Shown: positions 54,280 to 63,474 of the stretch, in pieces
Numbering within the stretch: position 1 is the first letter of the stretch
Layout: each line of letters begins with the position of its first letter
DNA from: Periweissella cryptocerci
GTDB lineage: Bacteria > Bacillota > Bacilli > Lactobacillales > Lactobacillaceae
Length of the DNA: 64,000 bases
Assembly: GCF_004358325.1 (NCBI RefSeq)
Contig: NZ_CP037940.1
Span: 1,426,001-1,490,000 of the forward strand
Reading direction: 5' to 3'
Translations under genes and position numbers: made by a program
The notes under the pieces: generated by a model
The model's database searches: none
Told to the model about the DNA's origin: nothing
Seen by the model: only the letters and a program-made list of their open reading frames with translations

Positions 54280-55194
54280 TTAGGCAAATAAATCCGTAGA
54301 CAAGTAACGTTCACCATTGTCAGGTGCCAAGGCGAGGACTGAATGACCAGCACCTAATTCCTTGGCGTGTTCAATGGCGGCATAAATCGCAGCTCCTGAT
54401 GAGAAGCCCAACAAGATACCTTCCTTAGCACCAACCAAACGGGCCATTTGCCGGGCTTGGTCGCTTGTTACCATATCAACTTTTTCATAAACCTTTTGAT
54501 CCAAAATTTCAGCGGCAAAACCGGCCCCAATCCCTTGGATAGCGTGTGGACCGGCAGCCTTACCATTCAAGACTGCAGATTCAGCTGGTTCAACCCCAAT
54601 AATTTCGATTGCTGGGTTTTGTTCCTTTAAATAGTGACCAGCACCTGTGATTGTACCACCAGTACCGATACCTGCAACGAAGACATCAGGCGTCTTGCCA
54701 TCAAAGAATTCCACGATTTCAGGACCAGTTGTTTCATAGTGTGCTTGTGGGTTAGCTTGGTTAATGAATTGACCTAGTTGCAAATAACCACCCTTGGCCA
54801 AGTATTCATCAACAACAGCCATTGAGCCTTTCATACCGTCAGCTTTTGGTGTCGTGATTAATTCCGCACCGTATGCTTTAACCAGCATTTTGCGCTCTGC
54901 TGAGGCAGATTCAGGCATCACGATAATTGCCTTGTAACCCTTCGCAGCAGCCACAGCGGCAATCCCAATCCCGGTATTACCAGAAGTAGGTTCAATCAAC
55001 GTCATGTCTTTAGTCAAGCGCCCGGTTGCTTCAGCGTCTTCAATCAACTTCAAAGCGACCCGGTCCTTCACGGAACCACCCATGTTGAAGTATTCCAACT
55101 TAACGTACACGTCGGCGGCGCCCTCAGGAACAATGTTTTGTAACTTAACGATTGGTGTGTGTCCGATATAATCTAAAATGTTTGCTGATTTCAT
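54280..55194 (-). CDS. cysK: Cysteine synthase (O-acetylserine sulfhydrylase)
   Basis: A 304-residue PLP enzyme making cysteine from O-acetylserine and sulfide. The PLP lysine is in GGSVKDRVALKLI (about residue 40), the acetate/substrate loop is PTSGNTGIGIAAVAAAKGY, and the phosphate-binding GTGGTITG lies near residue 170. It follows cysE by 19 bases in one operon. Confidence 0.95.
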   Translation of the reverse strand: MKSANILDYIGHTPIVKLQNIVPEGAADVYVKLEYFNMGGSVKDRVALKLIEDAEATGRLTKDMTLIEPTSGNTGIGIAAVAAAKGYKAIIVMPESASAERKMLVKAYGAELITTPKADGMKGSMAVVDEYLAKGGYLQLGQFINQANPQAHYETTGPEIVEFFDGKTPDVFVAGIGTGGTITGAGHYLKEQNPAIEIIGVEPAESAVLNGKAAGPHAIQGIGAGFAAEILDQKVYEKVDMVTSDQARQMARLVGAKEGILLGFSSGAAIYAAIEHAKELGAGHSVLALAPDNGERYLSTDLFA

Positions 55195-55213
55195 TATCTA
55201 ATATCCTCTTTTT

Positions 55214-55711
55214 TTAATTAATAATTCGCGCTGCATTCCCAACAACTGTTTTACCAGCCGCCACATCTTTAACCACGACACTCCCGGCACCGATTTTGGC
55301 ATCATCATGAACTTCAATTGCCCCCAAAACCAATGCGTTCGCGCCGATTAAAACTCGGTTACCAATTTTCGGATGACGTCGATTGACGATTTCTTTGCGT
55401 CCCCCCAACGTCACTGCATGGTGCATTGTCACGTCATCCCCAACAATCGCAGTTTCACCAATCACGACACCATAGCCGTGATCGATAAACAACCGCTTGC
55501 CAAGTTGTGCTCCTGGATGGATTTCGACCCCCGTTAATTGTTTCGCCACATGTGCCACCAAATCAGCCATTAATAACCGGTGGTGCCGGTGTAGCCAATG
55601 ACTAACTCGATGAGCAACCTCAGCTTGGTATCCACTATAAGTCAAAATGACTTGGATACGTGAACGAGCCGCTGGATCGCGTTCGATAATACTATCAATT
55701 GTGGCAAACAT
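55214..55711 (-). CDS. cysE: Serine O-acetyltransferase (short form)
   Basis: A 165-residue left-handed beta-helix acetyltransferase that supplies O-acetylserine to CysK. Features are DPAARSRIQVILTYSGYQAE, HPGAQLGKRLFIDHGYGVVI, ETAIVGDDVTMHHAVTLGG with the catalytic His, and hexapeptide repeats to the end. It lacks the long N-terminal helical domain of E. coli CysE, as is usual for Lactobacillales. An AGGAGG-like site (ATGGAGGA) precedes the ATG. A mobile element sits about 160 bases upstream. Confidence 0.94.
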   Translation of the reverse strand: MFATIDSIIERDPAARSRIQVILTYSGYQAEVAHRVSHWLHRHHRLLMADLVAHVAKQLTGVEIHPGAQLGKRLFIDHGYGVVIGETAIVGDDVTMHHAVTLGGRKEIVNRRHPKIGNRVLIGANALVLGAIEVHDDAKIGAGSVVVKDVAAGKTVVGNAARIIN

Positions 55712-55871
55712 CAGTCTTAATCCTCCATTCTACTTATTGTTTGGTGCTTTGTTGAAATATGTCAGAAAACTAACATTAGTCCCTCCAATATTTTACAACT
55801 AACACCTAAATTATTAACTTTCAACGTACTAAATATCACCATTTCAAAAACGTGGCGCTACAACAAATTAT

Positions 55872-56583
55872 GGCTAAAATTTTTCTAGCGTGGAATTTGG
55901 ATATGCGTCTCAGATCGATTCCCACTACGTGTCTGGAAACAGTCTGGACACCGTGATGGAAGACAAGCATTTGAAGCCACAGTGCGGTCTTCAAATGCTT
56001 GCGAAGCTTGGTTCGCTAACGCGGTAACCATCTTCACAAATCCATAATCAGTAACGAGCCCCGTTACTGATTATGCCATCACGGTGCGAGCTAAAGTCCA
56101 GCCTGTTTCCAGCCTCTTCGTTAGTTTGAGCGGGCAGTCTGACTAGTAGTATGCCGTAATCCTTGTCGCTGCAAGTTTAGCGGTAATCAATAGTTCAACG
56201 CTTATCTAGCGGAGTGACTGAAAATCACATTGTGGCCGCCAGGCTTTACACCGAAATGGGACGAACTTGACACCATGTGTCAGGTTTGTCGCTGAGGGTA
56301 GATGAGCAGTCTTTTGGCTTTAGCCATTAAACTGCCAGCTATCCCGAATTGCCCAAGACAGACATTCAGCCTGGAAGGCTAATCTAATCGGGTTTTGATT
56401 AGATTCAGTTGTTTGTTGCAAACAAACTGCTGGAATGTTTTGCGTTGCCGTACCTCAGGCATAAGCACGTGGCTTGGGCATGTGCTTCCATCTCGGTGCA
56501 CAATGTGATTTTCAGGCACACAGTGGCATCATACATCTCATCTCATCGCATTTTATAAATTCCACGTCAGACGGAATAGAGCC
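55872..56583. mobile_element. MITE-like element, full-length copy C with target duplication
   Basis: 712 bases bounded by GGCT at both ends. Left end GGCTAAAATTTTTCTAGCGT, right end read inward GGCTCTATTCCGTCTGACGT; both continue GGAATTT, giving imperfect terminal repeats of about 27 bp. CAAATTAT occurs directly outside each end (55864-55871 and 56584-56591), an 8-bp target site duplication. GGCTCT termini with 8-bp duplications are typical of ISL3-family insertion sequences. The interior has nested hairpins and no transposase. Confidence 0.85.
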
Positions 56584-56593
56584 CAAATTATGC

Positions 56594-56630
56594 AAATAAA
56601 AAACGGACTCGTAGTTTACCTACTAGTCCG
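56594..56630 (-). terminator. Terminator of the structured-RNA candidate
   Basis: CGGACTAGTAG / CTACGAGTCCG stem with a loop GTAAA and a following T run on the minus strand. Confidence 0.8.
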
Positions 56631-56975
56631 CTGAAGTATTCAGTCGATTAGCCAGCAACTTTAACAAGGAAAACAAACCTGTTAAAGTCGCTGACCGGGG
56701 AATTCAGTCTACACGCTAACAAGTCTGCATTATCATTTGACATTGACAGGTACGGGTTTGCATCGACTGATTCTCCTTCATAATTTCATTGCATCAGGTA
56801 GCCCGGACAGCTCCTTCATAATTTCATTGTAGTGACGCGTGAAGCACCACCATTTGTACGTAAAAGTTAATAGTCTTAGCTTACCACCCGCCTTCTCTTT
56901 CAGCAAGACCATTCTGTACAAATTTTCACAAAGCTAAATTCATTCGTGAACTTGATATTCTATTTAAAATCTAAC
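56594..56975 (-). ncRNA. Candidate structured RNA or leader, minus strand
   Basis: Read on the minus strand: a repeated CAATGAAATTATGAAGGAG (twice, 31 bases apart), a helix CAGTCGAT/ATCGACTG enclosing about 115 bases, an internal hairpin AGCGACTTTAACAGG with its near-complement, then a strong terminator (56594-56630: CGGACTAGTAG, loop, CTACGAGTCCG, TTTTTT). The layout fits a regulatory leader or small RNA ending in a terminator. The next gene in this direction is cysE, now separated by the mobile element. I could not assign a known riboswitch or T-box class. Confidence 0.4.
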
Positions 56976-57336
56976 TTAGGTTCCCTTTATCGCTCGTTAT
57001 CCATCGGTGATTTTCCATCCGCAAGCATCGCGTTCCATTATGTAACAGCGTTGGTACATCGACACCCACAGAAAAATTAAAAATCACCACCTCCACTTGT
57101 TTATCTGGTAGAATTTATTGACTACCAATGAAAATAAAATTCTGCTAATATTTTGACAGTTTTAATGCTGGTTGCTACTAGCTAAGAACGCCATCAATTG
57201 CGGCACGTACGTTAACATTTTTGCAACGTATATGCTTTATACCATGGCAATCAAAAGGTATTAATACAACTGCCATCGATATTGGTTTTTAAATTTGATA
57301 TAATGTTAATCACAATGTTACAAAAGGAGATAACCC

Positions 57337-58359
57337 GTGGATAATATACAACAATTACTAAATCAATATGGCTTAATCCTCACCAATTATGAACTCAACT
57401 CTGAAATGGTTGCTTTAATGCCTAGCGCCTTACGTGACCATATTACGATGGCTAATGTGACGATTAACAATGAAGAATTAGTCCTCATCGACACTGATGA
57501 CGATCTCAATGACGACCGTTTTATTCAACTAATTAAGTTGCTTAAGAACGTGCCAATGTCAATTTTATTCATCACTGACCACCTGTCAGCGGACACGCAA
57601 TTACTCCTAACTCAAAATAAATTTGGCTTTATTAGTGAAAACGGAATGTACTTACCATCATTAGCTAAACCAAAAACAGTCGTCCCAACAATGCAATTAA
57701 TTTCTTTGTCGAAGAATCAGCACATTATTATCATCGCCCTGCTTTACTGGAAACTGCTCCACGATGATACTAGTAACACCTTCCATATCAAAGTCCGCCA
57801 ATTGGCTGAGTTATTAGGAATCACGCCAATGACCATTTCACGGACTTTGACAACCTTCGTTGATGCCGGCTGGCTCACAACATCTGGCTACACTCGTAAT
57901 TATAGTTTTGCTATCCCTGAAGGTTATGACCTCAATACTTGGATGCAAGCTATTCTGCGCCTCTTGCCAAGTCCTGTGCAAAAAACTTTGTATTTGCCAA
58001 CTGAAGCTATTAACGCTGTACAAAATAAACGTATGGCCGGCGTTACCGCACTTAGCAAATTCACATTAGTCCCATCAACCAAGCTAGTTAGCTGGGCTAT
58101 GCCAAACAAAGCAATCACGACTGCATTAACTTCAGTAAAGGTTGATCAATTCATGGCGACTTTGCAGCCTAAAAAATATGTAGCTGTCGAAGCTTGGAAA
58201 TTTGATCCACAAATTTTCAGCCAATTGTTGCCCGCAAACTACCAAATCACAGTTGATCCGATTTCACTGTATTTAACGTTGCATAACACAAACGACCGCC
58301 AAGTCGCTGAACAGCTCAATAATTTGCTGAATCAGTTAGTTAAAGCAAAACAAAGCTAA
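57337..58359 (+). CDS. Hypothetical protein with a winged-helix domain
   Basis: A 340-residue protein with a GTG start after AAAAGGAG. The middle (about residues 150-190) contains a MarR-like winged helix: KVRQLAELLGITPMTISRTL, then TTFVDAGWLTTSG. The flanking parts are alpha/beta and not recognised. The composition suggests a sensor-type transcriptional regulator, similar in organisation to large single-gene regulators of lactobacilli. It stands alone and is followed by a terminator. Confidence 0.6.
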   Translation: MDNIQQLLNQYGLILTNYELNSEMVALMPSALRDHITMANVTINNEELVLIDTDDDLNDDRFIQLIKLLKNVPMSILFITDHLSADTQLLLTQNKFGFISENGMYLPSLAKPKTVVPTMQLISLSKNQHIIIIALLYWKLLHDDTSNTFHIKVRQLAELLGITPMTISRTLTTFVDAGWLTTSGYTRNYSFAIPEGYDLNTWMQAILRLLPSPVQKTLYLPTEAINAVQNKRMAGVTALSKFTLVPSTKLVSWAMPNKAITTALTSVKVDQFMATLQPKKYVAVEAWKFDPQIFSQLLPANYQITVDPISLYLTLHNTNDRQVAEQLNNLLNQLVKAKQS

Positions 58360-58686
58360 ATCGAAACAGTAATTGGATGCCAGCGTCCACGGTGTCCTTA
58401 ACCATTTGTGAGTCGTAAAAAAATGTGTATTTAATCTAAAAGGCTCCAAGCAAGTTAGACAATCTAACTGACTTGGAGTCTTTTTATTGTAACTATCTCC
58501 CAAAAATCCGAGTGCATCCTAGGTTGAGTTTATGTGAATTGTATTGACTTTTTTCTAATCTCACTTAACTTAATGAGACTGGTTTTTCATTAGAATCCAA
58601 AAAAATTTGCGGCAATTTCATTCAACTCTGAATACATTAATTCCTGTCTATTATCCGTAAATTATACCAATAACTCCATAATAGAT
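58360..58686. other. Intergenic region with terminator
   Basis: The terminator at 58441-58487 serves the gene at 57337. Nothing else recognisable. Confidence 0.5.
58441..58487 (+). terminator. Terminator after the winged-helix protein gene
   Basis: AGGCTCCAAGCAAGTTAGA with TCTAACTGACTTGGAGTCT and a T run. Confidence 0.88.
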
Positions 58687-58971
58687 TTAGTTACGACTTT
58701 TAGTTTCATTCGTCCACGTTTCGGGCAGAGCTTTCCCAATTACCCAGTAAATTACAAATAATATTAAGACACTTGCCACGACAATCCCGATACGTTGCAA
58801 TCCCACCGCGCCTCTTAATAATTGGCCATATTTCAATTCATTAGCCATGAGCACCGCAATTGCTAACGTTATCATGCTGCGAAATTCCTTCCCCCGTTTT
58901 AACGAAGCAACATGTACTCCACTTGCCATAAGTACAATTGCAATCAACACTCCACCCCAAATCATAGCCAT
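58687..58971 (-). CDS. Small membrane protein, 94 residues
   Basis: Three hydrophobic segments (WGGVLIAIVLMASGVHVASL; MITLAIAVLMANEL; IGIVVASVLILFVIYWVIG) and a charged C-terminus. Strong GAGGAG ribosome binding site. Lies 66 bases after another small membrane protein gene in the same direction. No family recognised. Confidence 0.6.
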   Translation of the reverse strand: MAMIWGGVLIAIVLMASGVHVASLKRGKEFRSMITLAIAVLMANELKYGQLLRGAVGLQRIGIVVASVLILFVIYWVIGKALPETWTNETKSRN

Positions 58972-59037
58972 TTTCTCCTCTTCAGCTCACATATCATCCA
59001 AAAAACTACAACACCCCCCGTTATATCAAATTGGCAT

Positions 59038-59229
59038 TTACTTTTCGGTGCGTAAAATGTACCGCATCCGGCCAATAAAATTAACTAATAAATATCCATT
59101 ACCCCACACCCCACAGAATAAACTCATTAGCAAAACTACTTCATAGTGATACATTTTGCTGTATAGCACCCCAAACGCTGCCGTCAATAAGATTAACACT
59201 AACCAAAGTGTGTAATTAAATTTTTTCAT
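59038..59229 (-). CDS. Small membrane protein, 63 residues
   Basis: Two hydrophobic segments starting MKKFNYTLWLVLILLTAAFG. ATG at 59229 follows GGAGGGATGG; an earlier in-frame ATG overlaps that signal. Probably cotranscribed with the gene at 58687. Function unknown. Confidence 0.6.
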   Translation of the reverse strand: MKKFNYTLWLVLILLTAAFGVLYSKMYHYEVVLLMSLFCGVWGNGYLLVNFIGRMRYILRTEK

Positions 59230-59296
59230 TATCACCATCCCTCCTAACATGATTTATTTGTATTCTAAATACGTTATCGAATCTGAAGTTATGTCC

Positions 59297-59537
59297 TCAA
59301 GCCCCGTGAGAATCCGGAATATATCCGATGGCGCTATTGATATAAACCTAAACCTCCATTTCCTTTTGATGTAATCAATTATTGAACTATTCTATTGAAA
59401 TAACCAGAAAGTATAGGGTTACATATGCGTAACATGCTGCTGTATCAACGTTTATAGCGAGTAATGTAAAACAATAATTGCTATGATGTAATGCATTACT
59501 TACTACTAATTAATCTTATTGTGGTTAATAATTAAGA
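59297..59537 (-). pseudogene. Degenerate duplicate of the 7.2-8.1 kb module
   Basis: Read on the minus strand it contains, in order, the last nine codons of the 34-residue peptide (LIINHNKIN), then the intergenic segment with its palindromes and the AAAAGGAAATGG ribosome binding site. After a large internal deletion comes the end of the secreted protein (AIGYIPDSHGA) followed by a stop. Similarity to 7318-7505 is high throughout, and orientation is inverted. The remaining 59538-59733 shows nothing recognisable. Confidence 0.75.
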
Positions 59538-59733
59538 AATCGCGAACTTTACCGTGGAATGACTACACAAAAGAAAATTGTGACTCAACATGCGGATTAC
59601 ACCGTGCAGTATTTTTCTGGGCATGCCACCTCATATCTGCAATCACTACCGAAAAATCCTTCGAACATAGATTGAGATTCCATTATTAATGGGTATACTT
59701 AACTTAATTCAAAATTTTCTTGGGGGAGATATT

Positions 59734-60240
59734 ATGACCGAATTAGGTTCAACACTAAAACAAGCACGTGAAACGATGGGGCTTTCACAGACATCGGTAG
59801 CTGATTCGTTACATGTTTCTCGTCAAGCAATTTCACGGTGGGAAAACGATCGTGGTTATCCTGATATTGATAATCTTACTGAGCTCGCTACTTTATATAA
59901 TGTAACTGTTGATCAACTTTTGGGGCACAAGACTGATTCCACAAATATCATACCTGCACAAACCGACAAATTAGCCCAAATTACGCACGTATCTCAACAT
60001 GAAGCCGCTGATAATAGCCTGATTTTAATTATTCTGGCTGTCATTGCAAGTTTGGCCACACCCATTGGATTAATCCTAGGGCCATTAGTACTCAAATTGA
60101 ATAAAAAAAGAAACAGTCTTTTCAAGATTGTCCTGTTTCTGGCAATCATCGCTATTCTAATTAACGTCTATGATTTATTTCTCATTCTAAATAATTACTT
60201 TGATTGGTTTTCGGTTAGTCATGTAAACGGCCCCAATTAG
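59734..60240 (+). CDS. XRE-family regulator with C-terminal membrane segments
   Basis: A 168-residue protein: HTH_3 domain at residues 3-60 (LGSTLKQARETMGLSQTSVA, recognition helix VSRQAISRWENDRGYPDIDN), a linker, and two hydrophobic segments (about 100-125 and 130-155). Membrane-linked XRE regulators of this kind are common in Firmicutes. ATG at 59734 follows GGGGGAG. Its stop overlaps the converging gene at 60237. Confidence 0.88.
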   Translation: MTELGSTLKQARETMGLSQTSVADSLHVSRQAISRWENDRGYPDIDNLTELATLYNVTVDQLLGHKTDSTNIIPAQTDKLAQITHVSQHEAADNSLILIILAVIASLATPIGLILGPLVLKLNKKRNSLFKIVLFLAIIAILINVYDLFLILNNYFDWFSVSHVNGPN

Positions 60241-60794
60241 CTAACTTTTAGACTGCTTCCTTTAATTGTGGCTACTATACTTGGCGTAGTCGTCACCTGC
60301 CCAATTTTATGCGTTAACCGATATTCAGCTTTCTTTGCACTGACAATTTTTAATTTTTTACTTGTGATTGATCCAATAAATGCAGTGGCTGAACCTTTCT
60401 TGGCAGCAATAATACAATCCTTATTCACAACAACTTTGTAGCTGGCCTTCCATGACAAAGATTTTTTTGAGACTGTATATGTCCCATTCGCTAATGCTCC
60501 GGTCCGCACATCAATATCTGATACAGCATCATTATCTAAATCCGCTGATACGGTAACTTGCACAGCTTCCTCATTGCTATCAAGCAACTCATACGTTTGT
60601 TCCGCCCCATTGACCCCTGGATTATATGTAATCGATGGGGTTTTTGCGTCGTTAAAAAAATCCGCAATCTGCGCTGGCGTCCAATTATTTGGATTACTAT
60701 TTTCTATTGTGTCAGCGTTTATTCCATTCATACCCAAGCCTAATGCAACTACTGCCACTCCCAATACAACAATACCCTTAGTTTTCATTGTCAT
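60237..60794 (-). CDS. Secreted protein, 185 residues (DUF5626-like, tentative)
   Basis: A Sec signal peptide (basic start, GIVVLGVAVVALGLGM core, cleavage near NA-D, about residue 28) is followed by a polar region and a C-terminal domain of about 80 residues rich in Lys and beta-strand patterns (GTYTVSKKSLSWKASYKVVV; AFIGSITSKKLKIVSAKKAE; IVATIKGSSLKVS). This C-terminal pattern recalls a domain of secreted Lactobacillales proteins that I remember as DUF5626. The role is unknown; it may be surface-associated. It converges with the HTH gene. Confidence 0.65.
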   Translation of the reverse strand: MTMKTKGIVVLGVAVVALGLGMNGINADTIENSNPNNWTPAQIADFFNDAKTPSITYNPGVNGAEQTYELLDSNEEAVQVTVSADLDNDAVSDIDVRTGALANGTYTVSKKSLSWKASYKVVVNKDCIIAAKKGSATAFIGSITSKKLKIVSAKKAEYRLTHKIGQVTTTPSIVATIKGSSLKVS

Positions 60795-61879
60795 CCTCCA
60801 TTTATATCCTTAATTATTGCGTTGTTTCATCCCCTTGACGAGAACGGGGCGTGTTACATACCAGCAAGCATTGGGTTACATCTTAAATAAGGACCTAGTT
60901 TATATCTCTATTGCCGTCAATTTAAATAAATACTTGCCAGTGGGTAATTACGTCTACGAATCCGGCAACGCAAAATTAATTGAACATTTAATAGATGTTT
61001 CTTACTTCTTATACCTATCGCAACCACTGTTATGTTCGTTTCGATTATATTTGCCAGTTGTCATAAGATTGACGCTTTGGGTCCATTTATTAATCACATC
61101 GTTTTTAGTGTTGTCGTTTGCCTTCTTCGTATAAAACCCCTTGTATCCGGGGATTGTCATTCACATCTTAAATAATTTATTGTCGATACTTTTATTAACT
61201 TGATAAATCATAGGTCAAAAAATAACCCGCTCAAAATTTCCGTATTTTGGCCCGATTCCGTCTGACGTGAGATTCTCATTTCTGTACTTTTGTTTAAGAC
61301 TCACGTATCACGGAATATACCTTAAGCACTAGTTTTGAGCACATCACAAAATCAGTGATAACCGATTTGATTGAATCTGCACCCCACCGAATGGTCTGAA
61401 ATCAATATTTAATCTCGGACAATGTACCACTGTAAAAACGCAGATACCCATAACATATCGATTTCACGAACCAATTTTTATTAGTATTTTTTTACATATT
61501 ATAAATTCTGAACAACCGCCGAATTACTGATTGATTGAACTTGTGCATTATTTCAACGTACTTCAGCCCACAACGACTGTTTTTTACTAGTTTGAGTATT
61601 ATTCCTAACTAACGAAGTGCCGGTAAATTACTTGGCGGGCGTAGCCTTTACACCGCGACTGGGGTGATATGTGTGCAACACATGTCGCCGCCGAGGATGA
61701 GATGAGGACTCTTGGGGATTTATTCCCCTAGAGTCCCAGCTTATCCGAGTTTGCCAAGACCGCACTTTGGCTTGGCAATGTGCTTCCAGCGTGGTGCGCC
61801 AAGTAATTTGCTGGCATGTAGTGTCCTATTTTATTCAATTCCATGTCAGACGGAATAGGGCCCATTAATATTCTAGAAT
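60795..61879. other. Large intergenic region, MITE copy D in its right part
   Basis: The first 450 bases are AT-rich with no convincing gene; a plus-strand open frame at 60817-61134 has no ribosome binding site or recognisable product. A MITE variant occupies 61249-61862. Confidence 0.55.
61249..61862. mobile_element. MITE-like element, variant copy D
   Basis: Left end GGCCCGATTCCGTCTGACGT, right end read inward GGCCCTATTCCGTCTGACAT: closely matching terminal repeats, 614 bases apart. The right 250 bases (from about 61612) match copies B and C with one internal deletion; the left interior is unrelated AT-rich sequence. No target duplication was seen. This looks like a recombinant member of the family. 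Confidence 0.65.
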
Positions 61880-62059
61880 CTAACTCCACTTCCCCGGATT
61901 CCAAATGCGCCCGTCCAACTCACCACTGCTCTGGTCAATTCGCTCAAGTTGTTCTTGGGCTACCGCCTGCAATCCATGCAAAAGTGCGCGCTCGTTAAAG
62001 CCAACTGCCCCATCTTCAAGTTCTTTAATCGTTGTAAGTAGCCATACTTGTTCATCCAT
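61880..62059 (-). CDS. Small hypothetical protein downstream of the quinone reductase
   Basis: A 59-residue, acidic, helical protein starting MDEQVWLLTTIKELEDGAVG. The ATG lies one base after the stop codon of the gene upstream, with GAGGAGGG inside the end of that gene, so the two are coupled. Function unknown. Confidence 0.6.
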   Translation of the reverse strand: MDEQVWLLTTIKELEDGAVGFNERALLHGLQAVAQEQLERIDQSSGELDGRIWNPGKWS

Positions 62060-62060
62060 T

Positions 62061-62756
62061 TTAGTAGCCCTCCTCTTCATTTTTAATCATATCAACCGTC
62101 CAATGCAGTTCAGTCAGATCATCGCGATTCGCAAGCATTTGCTCGTAGACGGCTTCTAACTTAGCTTGGGCTAATTCACTGTCAGTCTGAGCAATTAGCG
62201 TTGCCAGTTGCGCTAAGTACCATTCTTGAGTTGCTGCGAAGCCCGTCCCCGCTTGCGTCAGGTAACGTTGATACTCCATAATCAGTGCCAAACGTTCTTC
62301 GTCATTTTTGTAGGCAAACTGGCTTATCATCAACGGTGTGCGATATTGCCATCCTAATTTATGTGCCATTGCTTGCAGCGGCCGTAAAATTTCAGAAATG
62401 GTATATTGTTCCTGCCCACCTGCTTGATATTCGCGCAACGCATCACTAAATGACACGACAATCCCAAACTCTTTGCCGTTCAAAACTGCGCCCGCGCCAA
62501 AGGCAAAGCCCTGCGTTAAAACTTGATCCTGCCAGTTCCGCAGACTTGTTGGTGTGCTATACCAATATAAAGGAAATTGAAAAATAATCCGATCGTGTTC
62601 ACGTAGCAACTGCTGTTCGACCGTCACATCTAGTTCACTTAACTTATCTAAATGGTGCCGCGTGACATCCTCCCCACTTGGCAATCCATGATACAAAAAT
62701 TGTTGCGTCGCTGAATGTTCAAAATCTGGGTGAGCGACAATCACTAATGTTTTCAT
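62061..62756 (-). CDS. NAD(P)H quinone oxidoreductase, flavodoxin-2 family
   Basis: A 231-residue FMN/FAD reductase of the KefF/YheR/MdaB-like group: start MKTLVIVAHPDFEHSATQQF, substrate-side FQFPLYWYSTPTSLRNWQDQ, then VLTQGFAFG. It reduces quinones or azo compounds with NAD(P)H. The C-terminal extension of about 40 residues is longer than in many relatives. First gene of a two-gene unit; AAAGGAG ribosome binding site. Confidence 0.88.
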   Translation of the reverse strand: MKTLVIVAHPDFEHSATQQFLYHGLPSGEDVTRHHLDKLSELDVTVEQQLLREHDRIIFQFPLYWYSTPTSLRNWQDQVLTQGFAFGAGAVLNGKEFGIVVSFSDALREYQAGGQEQYTISEILRPLQAMAHKLGWQYRTPLMISQFAYKNDEERLALIMEYQRYLTQAGTGFAATQEWYLAQLATLIAQTDSELAQAKLEAVYEQMLANRDDLTELHWTVDMIKNEEEGY

Positions 62757-62823
62757 ATACTTCTCCTTTGTTTTAGAATAGAGTTAGCTAAATAATAACT
62801 CTAAAAATCAATTGGTGACCAAC

Positions 62824-63417
62824 ATGGAAAATAAAATTAAAACTCATAAAATCATCGCTTGGGCTAGTTATCTCGTACTAGCTATAATTATCGCACTAGG
62901 CGTTTATCTCTGGTATATCGGCGCCTTTACGCACATTGAAGTGCTACGGCGGATTGTTGGTGTCGATACGCACCCAATCCTAGCACCGATAATTTTCTTT
63001 ATCCTGCAAATAATTCAAATCATCATCCCCATCATCCCTGGCTCATTAATTTTATCAGCTGGTGTCGTCCTCTTTGGCCCTTGGATGGGTTTCGTTTATA
63101 ACTATACTTCAATTGTCCTTGGTTCTATTTTAGCATTTATGCTCGGGCGTTATTTCGGCCACAAACTATTAAAGCACCTCGTTTCACCCGAAAAACAAAT
63201 GAAATATCTCAAATGGCTCGATGACGAAAAACGCTTTGCCAAAATTTTCTTCCTAGCAATTCTGTTACCCGGTGCCCCCGATGACATTTTATCAATGATG
63301 GCTGGATTATCAAAAATGACCCCACGGACATTTATCATCATTATGATTGTTGGCAAACCACTCTCAATCGCCGCCTACTCTGGCTTATTCAGATTCATTG
63401 AAAATTTCTGGCACTAA
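62824..63417 (+). CDS. VTT-domain (TVP38/TMEM64 family) membrane protein
   Basis: A 197-residue protein with about five membrane segments and the VTT/SNARE-associated signature: IIIPIIPGSLILSAGVVLFG, then MGFVYNYTSIVLGSILAFML and GRYFGH. The later LPGAPDDILSMMAGLSKM segment is characteristic. Members are thought to act in lipid transport across the membrane. ATG at 62824 was preferred over an upstream TTG. Divergent from the quinone reductase. Confidence 0.88.
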   Translation: MENKIKTHKIIAWASYLVLAIIIALGVYLWYIGAFTHIEVLRRIVGVDTHPILAPIIFFILQIIQIIIPIIPGSLILSAGVVLFGPWMGFVYNYTSIVLGSILAFMLGRYFGHKLLKHLVSPEKQMKYLKWLDDEKRFAKIFFLAILLPGAPDDILSMMAGLSKMTPRTFIIIMIVGKPLSIAAYSGLFRFIENFWH

Positions 63418-63428
63418 CCAATGATACA

Positions 63429-63473
63429 CAAAAATCCGCAAATTGACCAAGCTGGTCAGTCTGCGGATTTTTA
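63429..63473. terminator. Bidirectional terminator between the VTT gene and htrA
   Basis: AAAAATCCGCAAATTGACCA with TGGTCAGTCTGCGGATTTTT around AGC; T-rich on both strands. Confidence 0.88.
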
Positions 63474-63474
63474 T

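Larger units (their letters stand above)
55712..57336. other. Large intergenic region: MITE copy C and a structured-RNA candidate
   Basis: About 1.6 kb without a protein gene. It contains the full MITE (55872-56583), a terminator and structured segment (56594-56975), and then AT-rich sequence (56980-57336) with no recognisable element apart from the ribosome binding site AAAAGGAG of the next gene. Confidence 0.7.

Noticed and set aside
56594..57110. T-box leader for the cysE-cysK operon
   Set aside because: No recognisable T-box core (AGGGTGGNACCGCG) could be found on either strand.
60817..61134. 105-codon hydrophobic ORF on the plus strand
   Set aside because: No ribosome binding site, no recognisable domain, and composition follows the AT-rich intergenic sequence.
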